Source: Candidatus Thorarchaeota archaeon MP11T_1
GTDB lineage: Archaea; Asgardarchaeota; Thorarchaeia; Thorarchaeales; Thorarchaeaceae
Direction of reading: 5' to 3'
NCBI GenBank assembly: GCA_002825515.1
Contig: PJET01000163.1
Location: 1-9,898, forward strand
DNA: 9,898 nt
Positions within the stretch are counted from its first letter, which is position 1. Every line of letters begins with the position of its first letter. The notes under the pieces were generated by a model that was given only the letters and a program-made list of their open reading frames with translations, was not told where the DNA came from and did no database searches. The translations under genes and the position numbers were made by a program. Positions 1-6,834 of this stretch are shown piece after piece.

Positions 1-1845
1 AATGAAGTCTGCTGGTTTTGGTGGGCACCCAGGAAGATAGACATCTACAGGTACAATCTTGTCAGGCGGGGTTGCCAAGCTATACCCTTCCCAAAAGAGA
101 CCTCCAGATGCAACACATTGACCAAAAGCAATCACATACTTTGGTTCAGGCATCTGCTCGTAAATACGCCTGAGTCGTGGTGCCATTTTCTTGGTCAAAG
201 AACCTGAGATCCATAGAACATCTGTCTGCCTTGGACCAAATAGCGGCAACATTCCAAATCTTTCAAAATCCCAACGAGGTGCTATTCCTGCGGCACCATC
301 TACCATACAACAGCCGATTCCGTATTGCATTGGCCATGGACTATGAGCTCGCCCCCATCTGAGCATCCATTTCAATGGCGGTACATTCTGCAACCATCTG
401 AGAAACGCTGGAGCAACTCGACCCAATCCATTCCTGAATAGATCGAAGAAGTACCACATGAAGTACTTGCCAATTTTGAGTATGAATGGTAGCCAGTAAG
501 CGAAAATCTTTCCGGGATTGGAAATCTCTTTTTTATCCCACTTGAGCTTAGCAGCTCTGATTCGTGCCAATCGCTTCTTTCCAAAATATTGGTAGGCGTA
601 ATTAGCAAACCAGATTCCAGTTGAGTGAGCATGTCCACCATGACGGCGAGCAAGAGTAAAAATAACAAAGCTCTGTGACCATGAGAGCATGTAGAACATC
701 CTACGCTCATCTTCTAGAAAATAGCCCATCATGGTAACTCCTGTCTTAGAGTTGACATAGCCATCAATACCTGCTTGAGCTGATGATTGCTCAAACTGGA
801 AATCATCAAGGACAGCCGCCAGATTTTCGAGAGGAGCGAATGCCTGCCCGACAACTAGTGTTGGACCTCTCTTTTTGATCTTCATTGGGTAATATCGGTC
901 ATGCCACTCATGTTCAGCCACTTCGTCATCATACACGACTCCTCTGTACATCTCCGTTGCATGACGAACAGCTTCAAGTCCCGCTTCGTTCTCTTCCTCA
1001 TCACCCTCATAGACAACCATGATTGTACAATGATGTACTGGGAATGGAAACGGTTTGTCGCCCTCCCAGATTCTTTTCTTGAGGTCTGTATACTTCGCCT
1101 CTTCAAACTTGATAGTGAAAGGCAATGGACCCTCTTCGAGTATATGCTCTATTGCAAGCATCATCTGATAGTTTTCCCCAAAACTGGATACTATCACTTT
1201 CATTGGTGTAAGCATCTTGATCTTTAGAGTGACTTTGGTGATGATACCAAGAATCCCTTCAGTGTCACAAAACAGATCGGTATCACTGGTCTTGACTATC
1301 TTACCATTAGGAAGGACAACTTCAAGCTTCTCAACATTTTCATTGATGGTGCCATATTTGAGTGATCCAATTCCATCACCACCCTGTGCAACCCATCCAC
1401 CTATAGTAGCTGAGAGACCTGATGAGGGATAACAGCGAATGTCGAGCCCTTGACGATTCAGCTCAAATTGAAGATTGGCCCAGGATATTCCTGGTTCCAC
1501 AGTGACAGTCAGATTCTCTCGGTCGACTTCCAGTATATTATCCATACGACGCATGTCGACTACAATGCCACCCTTTCTAGGAATTGCTCCACCATAACCT
1601 GATGTTCCTGCAGCTCGAGGAACGAGTGGGACTTTCTCCTTCTGAGCAAACTTGTAGAGATCACTGATCTCCTCCGGAGAAAGAGGTTGGACAATCGCAT
1701 CAGGAGTCGTGTTCATGAGCCAACCTACTTGCTTGGGCAATGATCCAACATCAAGTGCTGAAAGAACCAGCTCGTGCTTTTCCGTTAGCAGGCGGTCACC
1801 AAATATCTCAGCAAGTTTTTCATTCTGCTTTTGCTTCAGGACCAT
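1..1845 (-). CDS. glcD-nuoB: GlcD-type FAD-linked dehydrogenase fused to NuoB-like subunit (3' end outside window)
   Basis: One open frame of 615 codons, without a stop, runs from ATG 1845 to the window edge. Residues 1-448 form a full-length GlcD/D-lactate dehydrogenase-type flavoprotein. The FAD-binding PCMH domain (about 36-190) has PRAAGTSGYGG at 76-86 and GGWVAQGGDG at 149-158. The FAD-oxidase C-terminal domain has HGGHAHSTGIW at 402-412 and ends with NPGKIF at 443-448. Residues 449-490 are a hydrophobic/amphipathic linker rich in W, F and Y. From about 491 the protein is NuoB-like: WGRAHSPWP at 497-505, then Cys512-Cys513, Cys577 (FGQCVASGG) and Cys607 (LPGCPPKP), the four ligands of the N2 4Fe-4S cluster. 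The family oxidises 2-hydroxyacids such as D-lactate or glycolate; NuoB passes electrons to quinone in complex I. The acidic residue after CC is Asp516, where NuoB usually has Glu. The GlcD metal motif HxGDGNxH is not apparent. The first in-frame ATG follows GGAG at a 9-nt spacing. The substrate is unknown; the fusion itself is read directly. Confidence 0.9.
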   Translation of the reverse strand, partial: MVLKQKQNEKLAEIFGDRLLTEKHELVLSALDVGSLPKQVGWLMNTTPDAIVQPLSPEEISDLYKFAQKEKVPLVPRAAGTSGYGGAIPRKGGIVVDMRRMDNILEVDRENLTVTVEPGISWANLQFELNRQGLDIRCYPSSGLSATIGGWVAQGGDGIGSLKYGTINENVEKLEVVLPNGKIVKTSDTDLFCDTEGILGIITKVTLKIKMLTPMKVIVSSFGENYQMMLAIEHILEEGPLPFTIKFEEAKYTDLKKRIWEGDKPFPFPVHHCTIMVVYEGDEEENEAGLEAVRHATEMYRGVVYDDEVAEHEWHDRYYPMKIKKRGPTLVVGQAFAPLENLAAVLDDFQFEQSSAQAGIDGYVNSKTGVTMMGYFLEDERRMFYMLSWSQSFVIFTLARRHGGHAHSTGIWFANYAYQYFGKKRLARIRAAKLKWDKKEISNPGKIFAYWLPFILKIGKYFMWYFFDLFRNGLGRVAPAFLRWLQNVPPLKWMLRWGRAHSPWPMQYGIGCCMVDGAAGIAPRWDFERFGMLPLFGPRQTDVLWISGSLTKKMAPRLRRIYEQMPEPKYVIAFGQCVASGGLFWEGYSLATPPDKIVPVDVYLPGCPPKPADFI

Positions 1846-1854
1846 GAGGGCACT

Positions 1855-1858
1855 CTCC
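1855..1858 (-). promoter_or_regulatory. Ribosome binding site of the glcD-nuoB fusion
   Basis: GGAG lies 9 nt upstream of ATG 1845 on the minus strand. No ATG, GTG or TTG occurs in frame between this ATG and the upstream stop near 1975, so the site supports this start. Confidence 0.6.
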
Positions 1859-1906
1859 AGCTCATGAACAGAGCTGCTGACTGACGAAGGCGTGGAACAG
1901 CCCCTG

Positions 1907-1914
1907 CATAAAAA
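1907..1914 (-). promoter_or_regulatory. Possible TATA-like box of the glcD-nuoB gene
   Basis: The minus strand reads TTTTTATG here, about 62 nt before the start codon. Archaeal transcription starts about 25 nt after such a box, which would leave a leader of roughly 35-40 nt containing the GGAG. This rests on pattern alone. Confidence 0.3.
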
Positions 1915-2001
1915 CCTAGCGAGCGGTTGGAGTGTCTCAATTTTTTGATTAACATCGTGTTTTCTAATTACAAACTACTTGCCCTGTAGGATGTGGAAAG
2001 A

Positions 2002-2015
2002 TTTTAAGGTGGCTT
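2002..2015 (+). promoter_or_regulatory. Possible TATA-like box and shared motif upstream of glcF
   Basis: The stretch TTTTAAGGTGGCTT lies about 47-60 nt before the chosen glcF start, a suitable distance for an archaeal TATA element with a leader of about 30 nt. Nearly the same sequence occurs upstream of the polyprenyl synthase gene (4436-4448), so it may be a common promoter element or an operator. Confidence 0.35.
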
Positions 2016-2047
2016 GATACGGTCCTCCTCTGTCTGTCACAAGGTGC

Positions 2048-2051
2048 GGAG
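2048..2051 (+). promoter_or_regulatory. Ribosome binding site that decides the glcF start
   Basis: GGAG stands 10 nt before ATG 2062. The same frame extends upstream to a TTG at 2014, but that codon lies directly on the putative promoter motif. The SD-preceded ATG is therefore preferred. Confidence 0.6.
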
Positions 2052-2061
2052 ACCAAAAACA

Positions 2062-3285
2062 ATGGACTTCCCAGTACTGAACGAACACGACCTCCAAGAA
2101 TACGCATTTACTTGTGCGCAATGTAGTTTTTGCCAAGTTGGACATGGTGCCTGTCCCACCTACAAAGTGAAACGAAGGGACAGTTATTCTGGCAAGGGAA
2201 AAATGATGTTGACTCGCGCCCTTATGCAAGGAAGACTCAGAGCATCCGAAGGTCTACAGGGTCTTTGTGACGCTATATTTGGTTGCACATTATGTGGTGG
2301 CTGTGAGGAAATATGTCAGGTTGATATCCCATTTGTGAAGATCTACCAAGTTATGAGGTCGGACTTCATGAAACGTGGAATGTGGCCCGAGCAGCTTCAG
2401 ATGGCAAAAGACACTCTGTTGAAGAGTTTCAACATTCAAGGTCAAGCCCAGATGGATCGAATAGAGGGATGGTCATACTGGACTCCCAATGAAGATGATC
2501 TTCTGGATAAACAAGGAGCTCCAGCAAAGACTGCCTTCTTCTTTGGTTGTGCCTCTTCTTTCAGAGGGGTTTCAATCCAGGCCACAATTGCTACAACGCT
2601 CATTTTGGATAAGATTGGTGAGTCCTACACTGTTCTCGGAGAAGAGGAATACTGTTGCGGTGCACCTCTAATTATGACTGGTGATTTTGAAGGTGCAAGA
2701 GCGCTAGCTGAGCACAACATCGAAGCGTACAAGAAACTTGGTGTGGAACGGATTTTTACCAACTGTCCCGGTTGTTACAAAATGTGGTCTCATGAGTACC
2801 ATGAATTTTTGGGAATTGATCATGGCTTCGAGATTCTATACGGTGCTCAATACTTTGCAGACTTAATTGATAAAGGAAAACTCACAGGTTTGAACAAGCC
2901 CTTGGATCTAACCGTGACTTTTCATGATGGCTGTGATGCAGGTCGAAATGCTGGGTTCTATGAAGAACCAAGGAAAGTCTTGGAACATCTGCCAGGTGTT
3001 ACCTTTGAGGAACTTCCACATAACAAGGCTAACTGTTATTGTTGCGGCTCTGGCGGCGTTCTTCGAGCAGTAGATGCAGACTTTGCGCTTCAAATCAACA
3101 AACTCAAGGTTAAGGACATTGAAGCGACAAATGCAGATGTGGTTGCATCAGCTTGTCCCTCATGTGTAGATTTTATGCATGACCAATTACCACAAGCTGG
3201 CTCCAGTAAGACAGTGAAGGATCTTGCAGTCCTTGTTGCAGAGTCAATGGGACTCACTTGGGATGGACTTGACGAGATTTACTGA
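2062..3285 (+). CDS. glcF: GlcF/HdrD-like iron-sulfur subunit with two CCG domains
   Basis: The 407-residue protein begins with two 4Fe-4S motifs: Cys18, 21, 24, 31 and Cys75, 78, 81, 85. The first has six residues between the third and fourth Cys instead of the usual three. Two CCG (DUF224) domains follow. The first has Cys163, Cys198-Cys199-Gly and CPGC at 235-238. The second has HDGC at 288-291, CYCCGSGG at 325-332 and CPSC at 365-368. Such proteins (GlcF, HdrD, LldE, archaeal D-lactate dehydrogenase partners) take electrons from a GlcD flavoprotein or bind complex Fe-S clusters that handle thiols or quinones. No membrane segment is seen. The gene is divergent from the GlcD-NuoB fusion and very likely encodes its partner. 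Its end overlaps the convergent menA-like gene by 7 bp. The exact substrate and electron acceptor cannot be read from the sequence. Confidence 0.87.
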   Translation: MDFPVLNEHDLQEYAFTCAQCSFCQVGHGACPTYKVKRRDSYSGKGKMMLTRALMQGRLRASEGLQGLCDAIFGCTLCGGCEEICQVDIPFVKIYQVMRSDFMKRGMWPEQLQMAKDTLLKSFNIQGQAQMDRIEGWSYWTPNEDDLLDKQGAPAKTAFFFGCASSFRGVSIQATIATTLILDKIGESYTVLGEEEYCCGAPLIMTGDFEGARALAEHNIEAYKKLGVERIFTNCPGCYKMWSHEYHEFLGIDHGFEILYGAQYFADLIDKGKLTGLNKPLDLTVTFHDGCDAGRNAGFYEEPRKVLEHLPGVTFEELPHNKANCYCCGSGGVLRAVDADFALQINKLKVKDIEATNADVVASACPSCVDFMHDQLPQAGSSKTVKDLAVLVAESMGLTWDGLDEIY

Positions 3286-4340
3286 GATGCAGCTGTGGCT
3301 GCCGCCTTAACTTGTTTCTCAGTCTGAATATAGAACAAGAGAGTGATTACTAGGCATATCGAGCCCCACACAAGAATGTAGAGTGGTTCTTGCCCGAAAC
3401 CTATCAGAATGTAGGACAGAGAGAGGAACAATCCAGTAAATAGATGGTTGAAGACTGTTGAAGCATATGAAGGCATTAATGGCATTGATTTGTCATAATG
3501 AACTAGAACATGTCGAGATCCCATCACTGCTGCAGGAATAGTTGCAAGACCAAGTATAGTATACCAATTCGTCAGATTGAAAATAATGGGGACTATGATT
3601 GAGAGATAAGTGGCTATCATCAATACAACATATCCCTTTGATGCCCGATGTCTGCCAAGCCTTACAACAATTGTAAGTTTTCCAACAGCCTTGTCTGCGT
3701 CATGATCAGGAAACTCGTTGATGTAAAGTACTGCAGTTATGAGTATAGCAATGGGGATTGATGGAAACACTGCTTCCCAAGCAAGGACCTGTGTCTGTAC
3801 AAAGTAGGCTCCTAGCGTCATTAAGACACCAAAGTTGAGGCCAATGAAGACCTCGCCATATCCACGACTAACGAATCTGAATGGTGGTGCTGTATAAAAG
3901 AATCCAGAACCAACACCAATTATCCCGAGTATGAGTACCTCCCATCCCCTTGTGTATGCTAGATAGAAACCTATACCTCCACCCAAGACAAAGAACACCA
4001 TTGCTTCAATAAAGACCTCACGGGGAGTCATCCATCCTCTTTGAATCATGCGACTACCCCCAGTGAATGGACGGACATACTCCACATTGATATCATCAGT
4101 TCCACTCTTGTGGTCATAGTAGTCATTAGCAATGTTGGAGCCTATGTGAACGAAAATCCCAGCGAGTAGGGTCAGAATGAAGATGTCCAGAAGAAAGATG
4201 CCTGAGGAAGCCCAAGCGACACAAGTTCCCAAGATTACAGGGGTTATCGCAGCAGTGAGAAATGGTGCACGCATTTCGGCCAACCAAACACGAACTCTTG
4301 ATGGCTTGGGTATTTCAGCTTCGTTGTTTTCCTGAGTCAT
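3279..4340 (-). CDS. menA: MenA-like UbiA-family prenyltransferase
   Basis: The 353-residue protein is an integral membrane enzyme with about eight or nine hydrophobic segments. The first Asp-rich motif is NDYYDHKSGTD at 72-82. The second is NEFPDHDADKAVGK at 208-221, followed by VVRLGR. Both bind the Mg-diphosphate of the prenyl donor in the UbiA family. YTAPPF at 149-154 and the run around 162-183 ending GAYFVQT resemble MenA (1,4-dihydroxy-2-naphthoate polyprenyltransferase) more than the archaeal lipid enzyme DGGGP synthase. The inferred reaction is attachment of the polyprenyl tail to the menaquinone head group. ATG 4340 follows GAGGAG (4347-4352) at a 6-nt spacing. The gene is divergent from the polyprenyl diphosphate synthase across 140 bp and convergent with glcF. 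A different aromatic acceptor, as in another quinone or heme O/A-type UbiA, is not excluded. Confidence 0.8.
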   Translation of the reverse strand: MTQENNEAEIPKPSRVRVWLAEMRAPFLTAAITPVILGTCVAWASSGIFLLDIFILTLLAGIFVHIGSNIANDYYDHKSGTDDINVEYVRPFTGGSRMIQRGWMTPREVFIEAMVFFVLGGGIGFYLAYTRGWEVLILGIIGVGSGFFYTAPPFRFVSRGYGEVFIGLNFGVLMTLGAYFVQTQVLAWEAVFPSIPIAILITAVLYINEFPDHDADKAVGKLTIVVRLGRHRASKGYVVLMIATYLSIIVPIIFNLTNWYTILGLATIPAAVMGSRHVLVHYDKSMPLMPSYASTVFNHLFTGLFLSLSYILIGFGQEPLYILVWGSICLVITLLFYIQTEKQVKAAATAASQ

Positions 4341-4373
4341 TGATAACTCCTCGCGTCATGGGGCAGTTTCCTA

Positions 4374-4386
4374 TTTGTAAAAAGAC
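4374..4386 (-). promoter_or_regulatory. Possible TATA-like box of the menA-like gene
   Basis: The minus strand reads GTCTTTTTACAAA about 34-46 nt before ATG 4340. The position suits an archaeal TATA element with a short leader holding the GAGGAG motif. It is supported only by composition and distance. Confidence 0.3.
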
Positions 4387-4435
4387 TTCCTTATTGCTGA
4401 AATACATAGACAGGTTTGGAAATAAAGACAATTGC

Positions 4436-4448
4436 TTTAAGGTGGTTT
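4436..4448 (+). promoter_or_regulatory. Possible TATA-like box and shared motif upstream of the polyprenyl synthase
   Basis: TTTAAGGTGGTTT lies 33-45 nt before ATG 4481. It differs at one base from TTTAAGGTGGCTT at 2003-2015 upstream of glcF. The TTTAA core could be a TATA element; the shared GGTGG flank is unexplained and may be a binding site for a regulator common to both genes. Confidence 0.35.
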
Positions 4449-4480
4449 CAAGCTGAAACATACGCTAGGAGATTCATCAG

Positions 4481-5524
4481 ATGTCGGAGAAACCTTTCGA
4501 AAGCCATGTTGATAAACGCATGGAGGACAAAATGGATGAATCTCAAGCTGTTAGTGATATTCTGGAGAACAAGGAGCTTGGACACAGAATTGATTTGATA
4601 AACCAAGCTATCAGAAGTCAACTGCTGGACGATGATGGTGAACCTCCTATTCTCTACGAAACCACAAGGCACTTGATTTTAGCTGGGGGTAAACGAATAC
4701 GGTCTTTACTTCTTATTCTCTGTTCTGAAGCTGTCGGAGGTGATATTAAAGAAGCACTTCCATATGCTGTCGCGACGGAATTTATTCAAACAGCAAGTCT
4801 CATACACGACGATATCATTGATGAAGATGCATTAAGAAGAGGTGTAAAGACCACACATGAGAAGTATGGGAGAAAGATGGCTATAATTGCTGGAGACCTT
4901 TTGGTGGCAAAAGCGATAAAGATGATTGGTGAAAAGTCAACTCCTGATCTTCTAACTTATGTTGCCACTGGAGCAATCAAAATGTGTGAGGGTGAGGCAG
5001 CAGATCTTCTGATGAGCACAAATGGCAGAAAAGAGGTGTATACGAAGAAACATTACCTTGACATTGTCAGGATGAAGACAGTTTCATTTATGACATCCGC
5101 TGCCAAGGTAGGTGCTACAATAGGTGGAGCAAGTCCTAAGCAATTTGAAGCGCTTATTACATTTGCAGAAAATCTCGGTTTTGCTTTCCAGATTCGAGAT
5201 GACATATTGGATGTTATAGCAACACAGAATGGGACAGGAAAATCAGTTCTATCGGACCTCAAGGGTAGTCGATGTAATTTCCTATTGGCTCACTCTCTAG
5301 AGGAGAGTACTGAAGAGAAACGAAACAGATGCATCAAGTTGTTAGACAACGGTGAACTATATTATGCATTACAACTGATAGATGAAACTCATGCAGTCAA
5401 ATATGCTACTCTTACAACGCAGCAGTACATTGACAATGCTAAGGATTCAATTCGCAATCAAGGATTTGAGAATGAAGAGACTCTAGGATTTCTAGCTGAC
5501 TTTATAGTGCAACGACTCTATTGA
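4481..5524 (+). CDS. Trans-polyprenyl diphosphate synthase, probably long-chain
   Basis: The 347-residue soluble enzyme belongs to the all-trans polyprenyl synthetase family. It has GGKRIR at 69-74, the first Asp-rich motif DDIID at 110-114 with RRG at 119-121, and the second motif DDILD at 240-244 followed by GKS and a DLKGS-like stretch. These bind the Mg-diphosphates of the allylic substrate and isopentenyl diphosphate. The residue five before the first DD is Ala105. In this family large aromatic residues there limit the product to C15-C20, while small ones allow longer chains. A long product, as needed for a quinone side chain, is therefore inferred, although a geranylgeranyl product for lipids is possible. 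ATG 4481 follows GGAG (4468-4471) at 9 nt. The gene is divergent from the menA-like gene, and its stop lies 3 bp from the convergent prenyl reductase gene. The charged first 20 residues look like a lineage-specific extension. Confidence 0.88.
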   Translation: MSEKPFESHVDKRMEDKMDESQAVSDILENKELGHRIDLINQAIRSQLLDDDGEPPILYETTRHLILAGGKRIRSLLLILCSEAVGGDIKEALPYAVATEFIQTASLIHDDIIDEDALRRGVKTTHEKYGRKMAIIAGDLLVAKAIKMIGEKSTPDLLTYVATGAIKMCEGEAADLLMSTNGRKEVYTKKHYLDIVRMKTVSFMTSAAKVGATIGGASPKQFEALITFAENLGFAFQIRDDILDVIATQNGTGKSVLSDLKGSRCNFLLAHSLEESTEEKRNRCIKLLDNGELYYALQLIDETHAVKYATLTTQQYIDNAKDSIRNQGFENEETLGFLADFIVQRLY

Positions 5525-5527
5525 TTT

Positions 5528-6721
5528 CTAGAAAAAACGGTTGAGCACCCTCACGAGTGTTTTTGATGCAAAATCAACTAATGGTGGTAACCTGCATCTG
5601 ATCAAAGGTTCTAAAAATCGTACTCCGGCAAGTCTCATGCAGATATCTGTTACAGCATCCGAGTGCATGACTTTGTCTGCTATTCGAAGAACCCTCAAGG
5701 CTGTATCAAGTTCATTGCCAAACTCTGCACGCCAAGTTTCCTCATAATTTGAGAGGGGCACTCCTGCCTTTAGATAATTTGAAGCAGTTTCACCAGCTAT
5801 GATACCTCCGCAGAGTGCTGTGGGAATCCCTCCCCCATTGGAAGCCATTACGTGTCCTGCAGCATCACCCACAAGAAGTACATTTTGTGACCAAGTTCTA
5901 TCAAGTGAACCACCGACAGGAATGATTGCTCCGACTCTGCTGAGAATGTTCGCATTCCTCAACTTTGGTGCAAGGTACGGATTACGAAAGACAAACCGTT
6001 CGAGATATTTCCGAAGAGGTGTGTTATCGTGAGCAAGTTCTCTTCTCATCCCGAATCCTACATTGACCTTTCCATCCCCTTTTGGGATGACCCAAGCATA
6101 TCCGCCGGGTGCAACACTTCCAAAATGCATCTCAACCACAGTAGGGTCGACATCTGAATTTTCCATTACATATTGCATTGAAGGGCTAAGGTCTGAATCA
6201 TGGTGTATATACTGAGGTCCTAATGATTGCGCAACTTTTGAGTGAGACCCGTCCGCTCCAATCACAATTTTTGCAGACACATCACTTTGGAAACCTGATG
6301 ACTTTAGAATTAGCTTATTCCTACTTGTTCGATGTACAAGCTTGGTTGTTAATCGGACTTCAGCACCTGCATCCTTCGCGTTGTTTGCCAGATACTTATC
6401 AAAAGCAGCTCTCTCAACAATATTGGCTTGAAATGGAAACTCGAAGGATTGACCATGGGGAGATATGAGTCGAATTGACGAAGTCTTGTTTGTTATGAAT
6501 CGTTCAGGAACCTGAACAGCCGTTGGCATCAACTTCGAGGAAGGGAAGAGATTCATGACCTCGGTTGGTGTTGGAATCAACTCCCCGCATTGAACAGGAA
6601 GCCCCACAGATTTTCTTCGATCAATTACAAGAGTTCTGAAACCCTTTTTCGCAGCAACCCTTGCAGTCATAGAACCAGCTGGTCCTGATCCAACCACTGC
6701 TACATCAAAGGGCTGCGACAT
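5528..6721 (-). CDS. Geranylgeranyl reductase-family flavoprotein, possibly a menaquinone prenyl reductase
   Basis: The 397-residue FAD protein starts with a Rossmann dinucleotide motif, GSGPAGS at 11-17. The usual geranylgeranyl reductase signatures follow: PVQCGE at 42-47 with the family's conserved Cys45, GADGSHS at 155-161, GGYAWVIP at 206-213 (the substrate-pocket YxWxFP-type motif), GDAAGHV at 285-291 and GGGIPTAL at 297-304. The family hydrogenates isoprenoid double bonds. In archaea members saturate membrane-lipid chains, and in Archaeoglobus fulgidus AF0648 was described as a menaquinone-specific prenyl reductase. Beside a MenA-like transferase and a probable long-chain prenyl synthase, the quinone role is the more attractive inference, but the lipid role remains open. 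The start is preceded by AGGA at 10 nt and a TATA-like box. It has its own promoter region and is convergent with the synthase gene. Confidence 0.87.
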   Translation of the reverse strand: MSQPFDVAVVGSGPAGSMTARVAAKKGFRTLVIDRRKSVGLPVQCGELIPTPTEVMNLFPSSKLMPTAVQVPERFITNKTSSIRLISPHGQSFEFPFQANIVERAAFDKYLANNAKDAGAEVRLTTKLVHRTSRNKLILKSSGFQSDVSAKIVIGADGSHSKVAQSLGPQYIHHDSDLSPSMQYVMENSDVDPTVVEMHFGSVAPGGYAWVIPKGDGKVNVGFGMRRELAHDNTPLRKYLERFVFRNPYLAPKLRNANILSRVGAIIPVGGSLDRTWSQNVLLVGDAAGHVMASNGGGIPTALCGGIIAGETASNYLKAGVPLSNYEETWRAEFGNELDTALRVLRIADKVMHSDAVTDICMRLAGVRFLEPLIRCRLPPLVDFASKTLVRVLNRFF

Positions 6722-6764
6722 TCCATCACTTTCCTGATAACTAGAATATGTAGCAAAGCCCTGA

Positions 6765-6775
6765 GGTATAAACCC
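6765..6775 (-). promoter_or_regulatory. TATA-like box of the prenyl reductase gene
   Basis: The minus strand reads GGGTTTATACC about 44-54 nt before ATG 6721. The TTTATA core lies at a normal distance for an archaeal promoter with a leader near 20 nt, and just after the probable terminator of the ccmF operon. Confidence 0.45.
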
Positions 6776-6788
6776 TTCTCGATTTGAG

Positions 6789-6825
6789 AAAAAGAGGGAG
6801 TTGGTCGAGCTGTTAACCCGACCAA
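6789..6825 (-). terminator. Stem-loop plus T-tract after the ccmF operon
   Basis: On the minus strand, 9 nt after the stop of the ccmF C-terminal gene, TTGGTCG pairs with CGACCAA (7 bp, 11-nt loop, 6801-6825). CTCCCTC and five T follow (6789-6793). The form resembles an intrinsic terminator; archaea often need only the T-tract. The perfect arms could instead be an operator upstream of the reductase promoter. Confidence 0.45.
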
Positions 6826-6834
6826 TATGAACTC

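Noticed and set aside
364..366. Internal ATG as start of a separate nuoB gene
   Set aside because: No Shine-Dalgarno-like site precedes it, no stop separates it from the GlcD frame, and conserved NuoB-like residues already begin upstream of it.
372..710. Minus-strand open frame of 112 codons
   Set aside because: It lies in another frame within the GlcD-NuoB gene; its translation has no family signature, while the overlapping frame has clear GlcD and NuoB motifs.
901..1227. Plus-strand open frame of 108 codons
   Set aside because: It is antisense to the GlcD domain with no recognisable motif or ribosome binding site; treated as a shadow.
2014..2061. Upstream TTG start for glcF adding 16 residues
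   Set aside because: The extra residues resemble no part of the family, the codon lies on the putative promoter motif, and ATG 2062 has a good GGAG.
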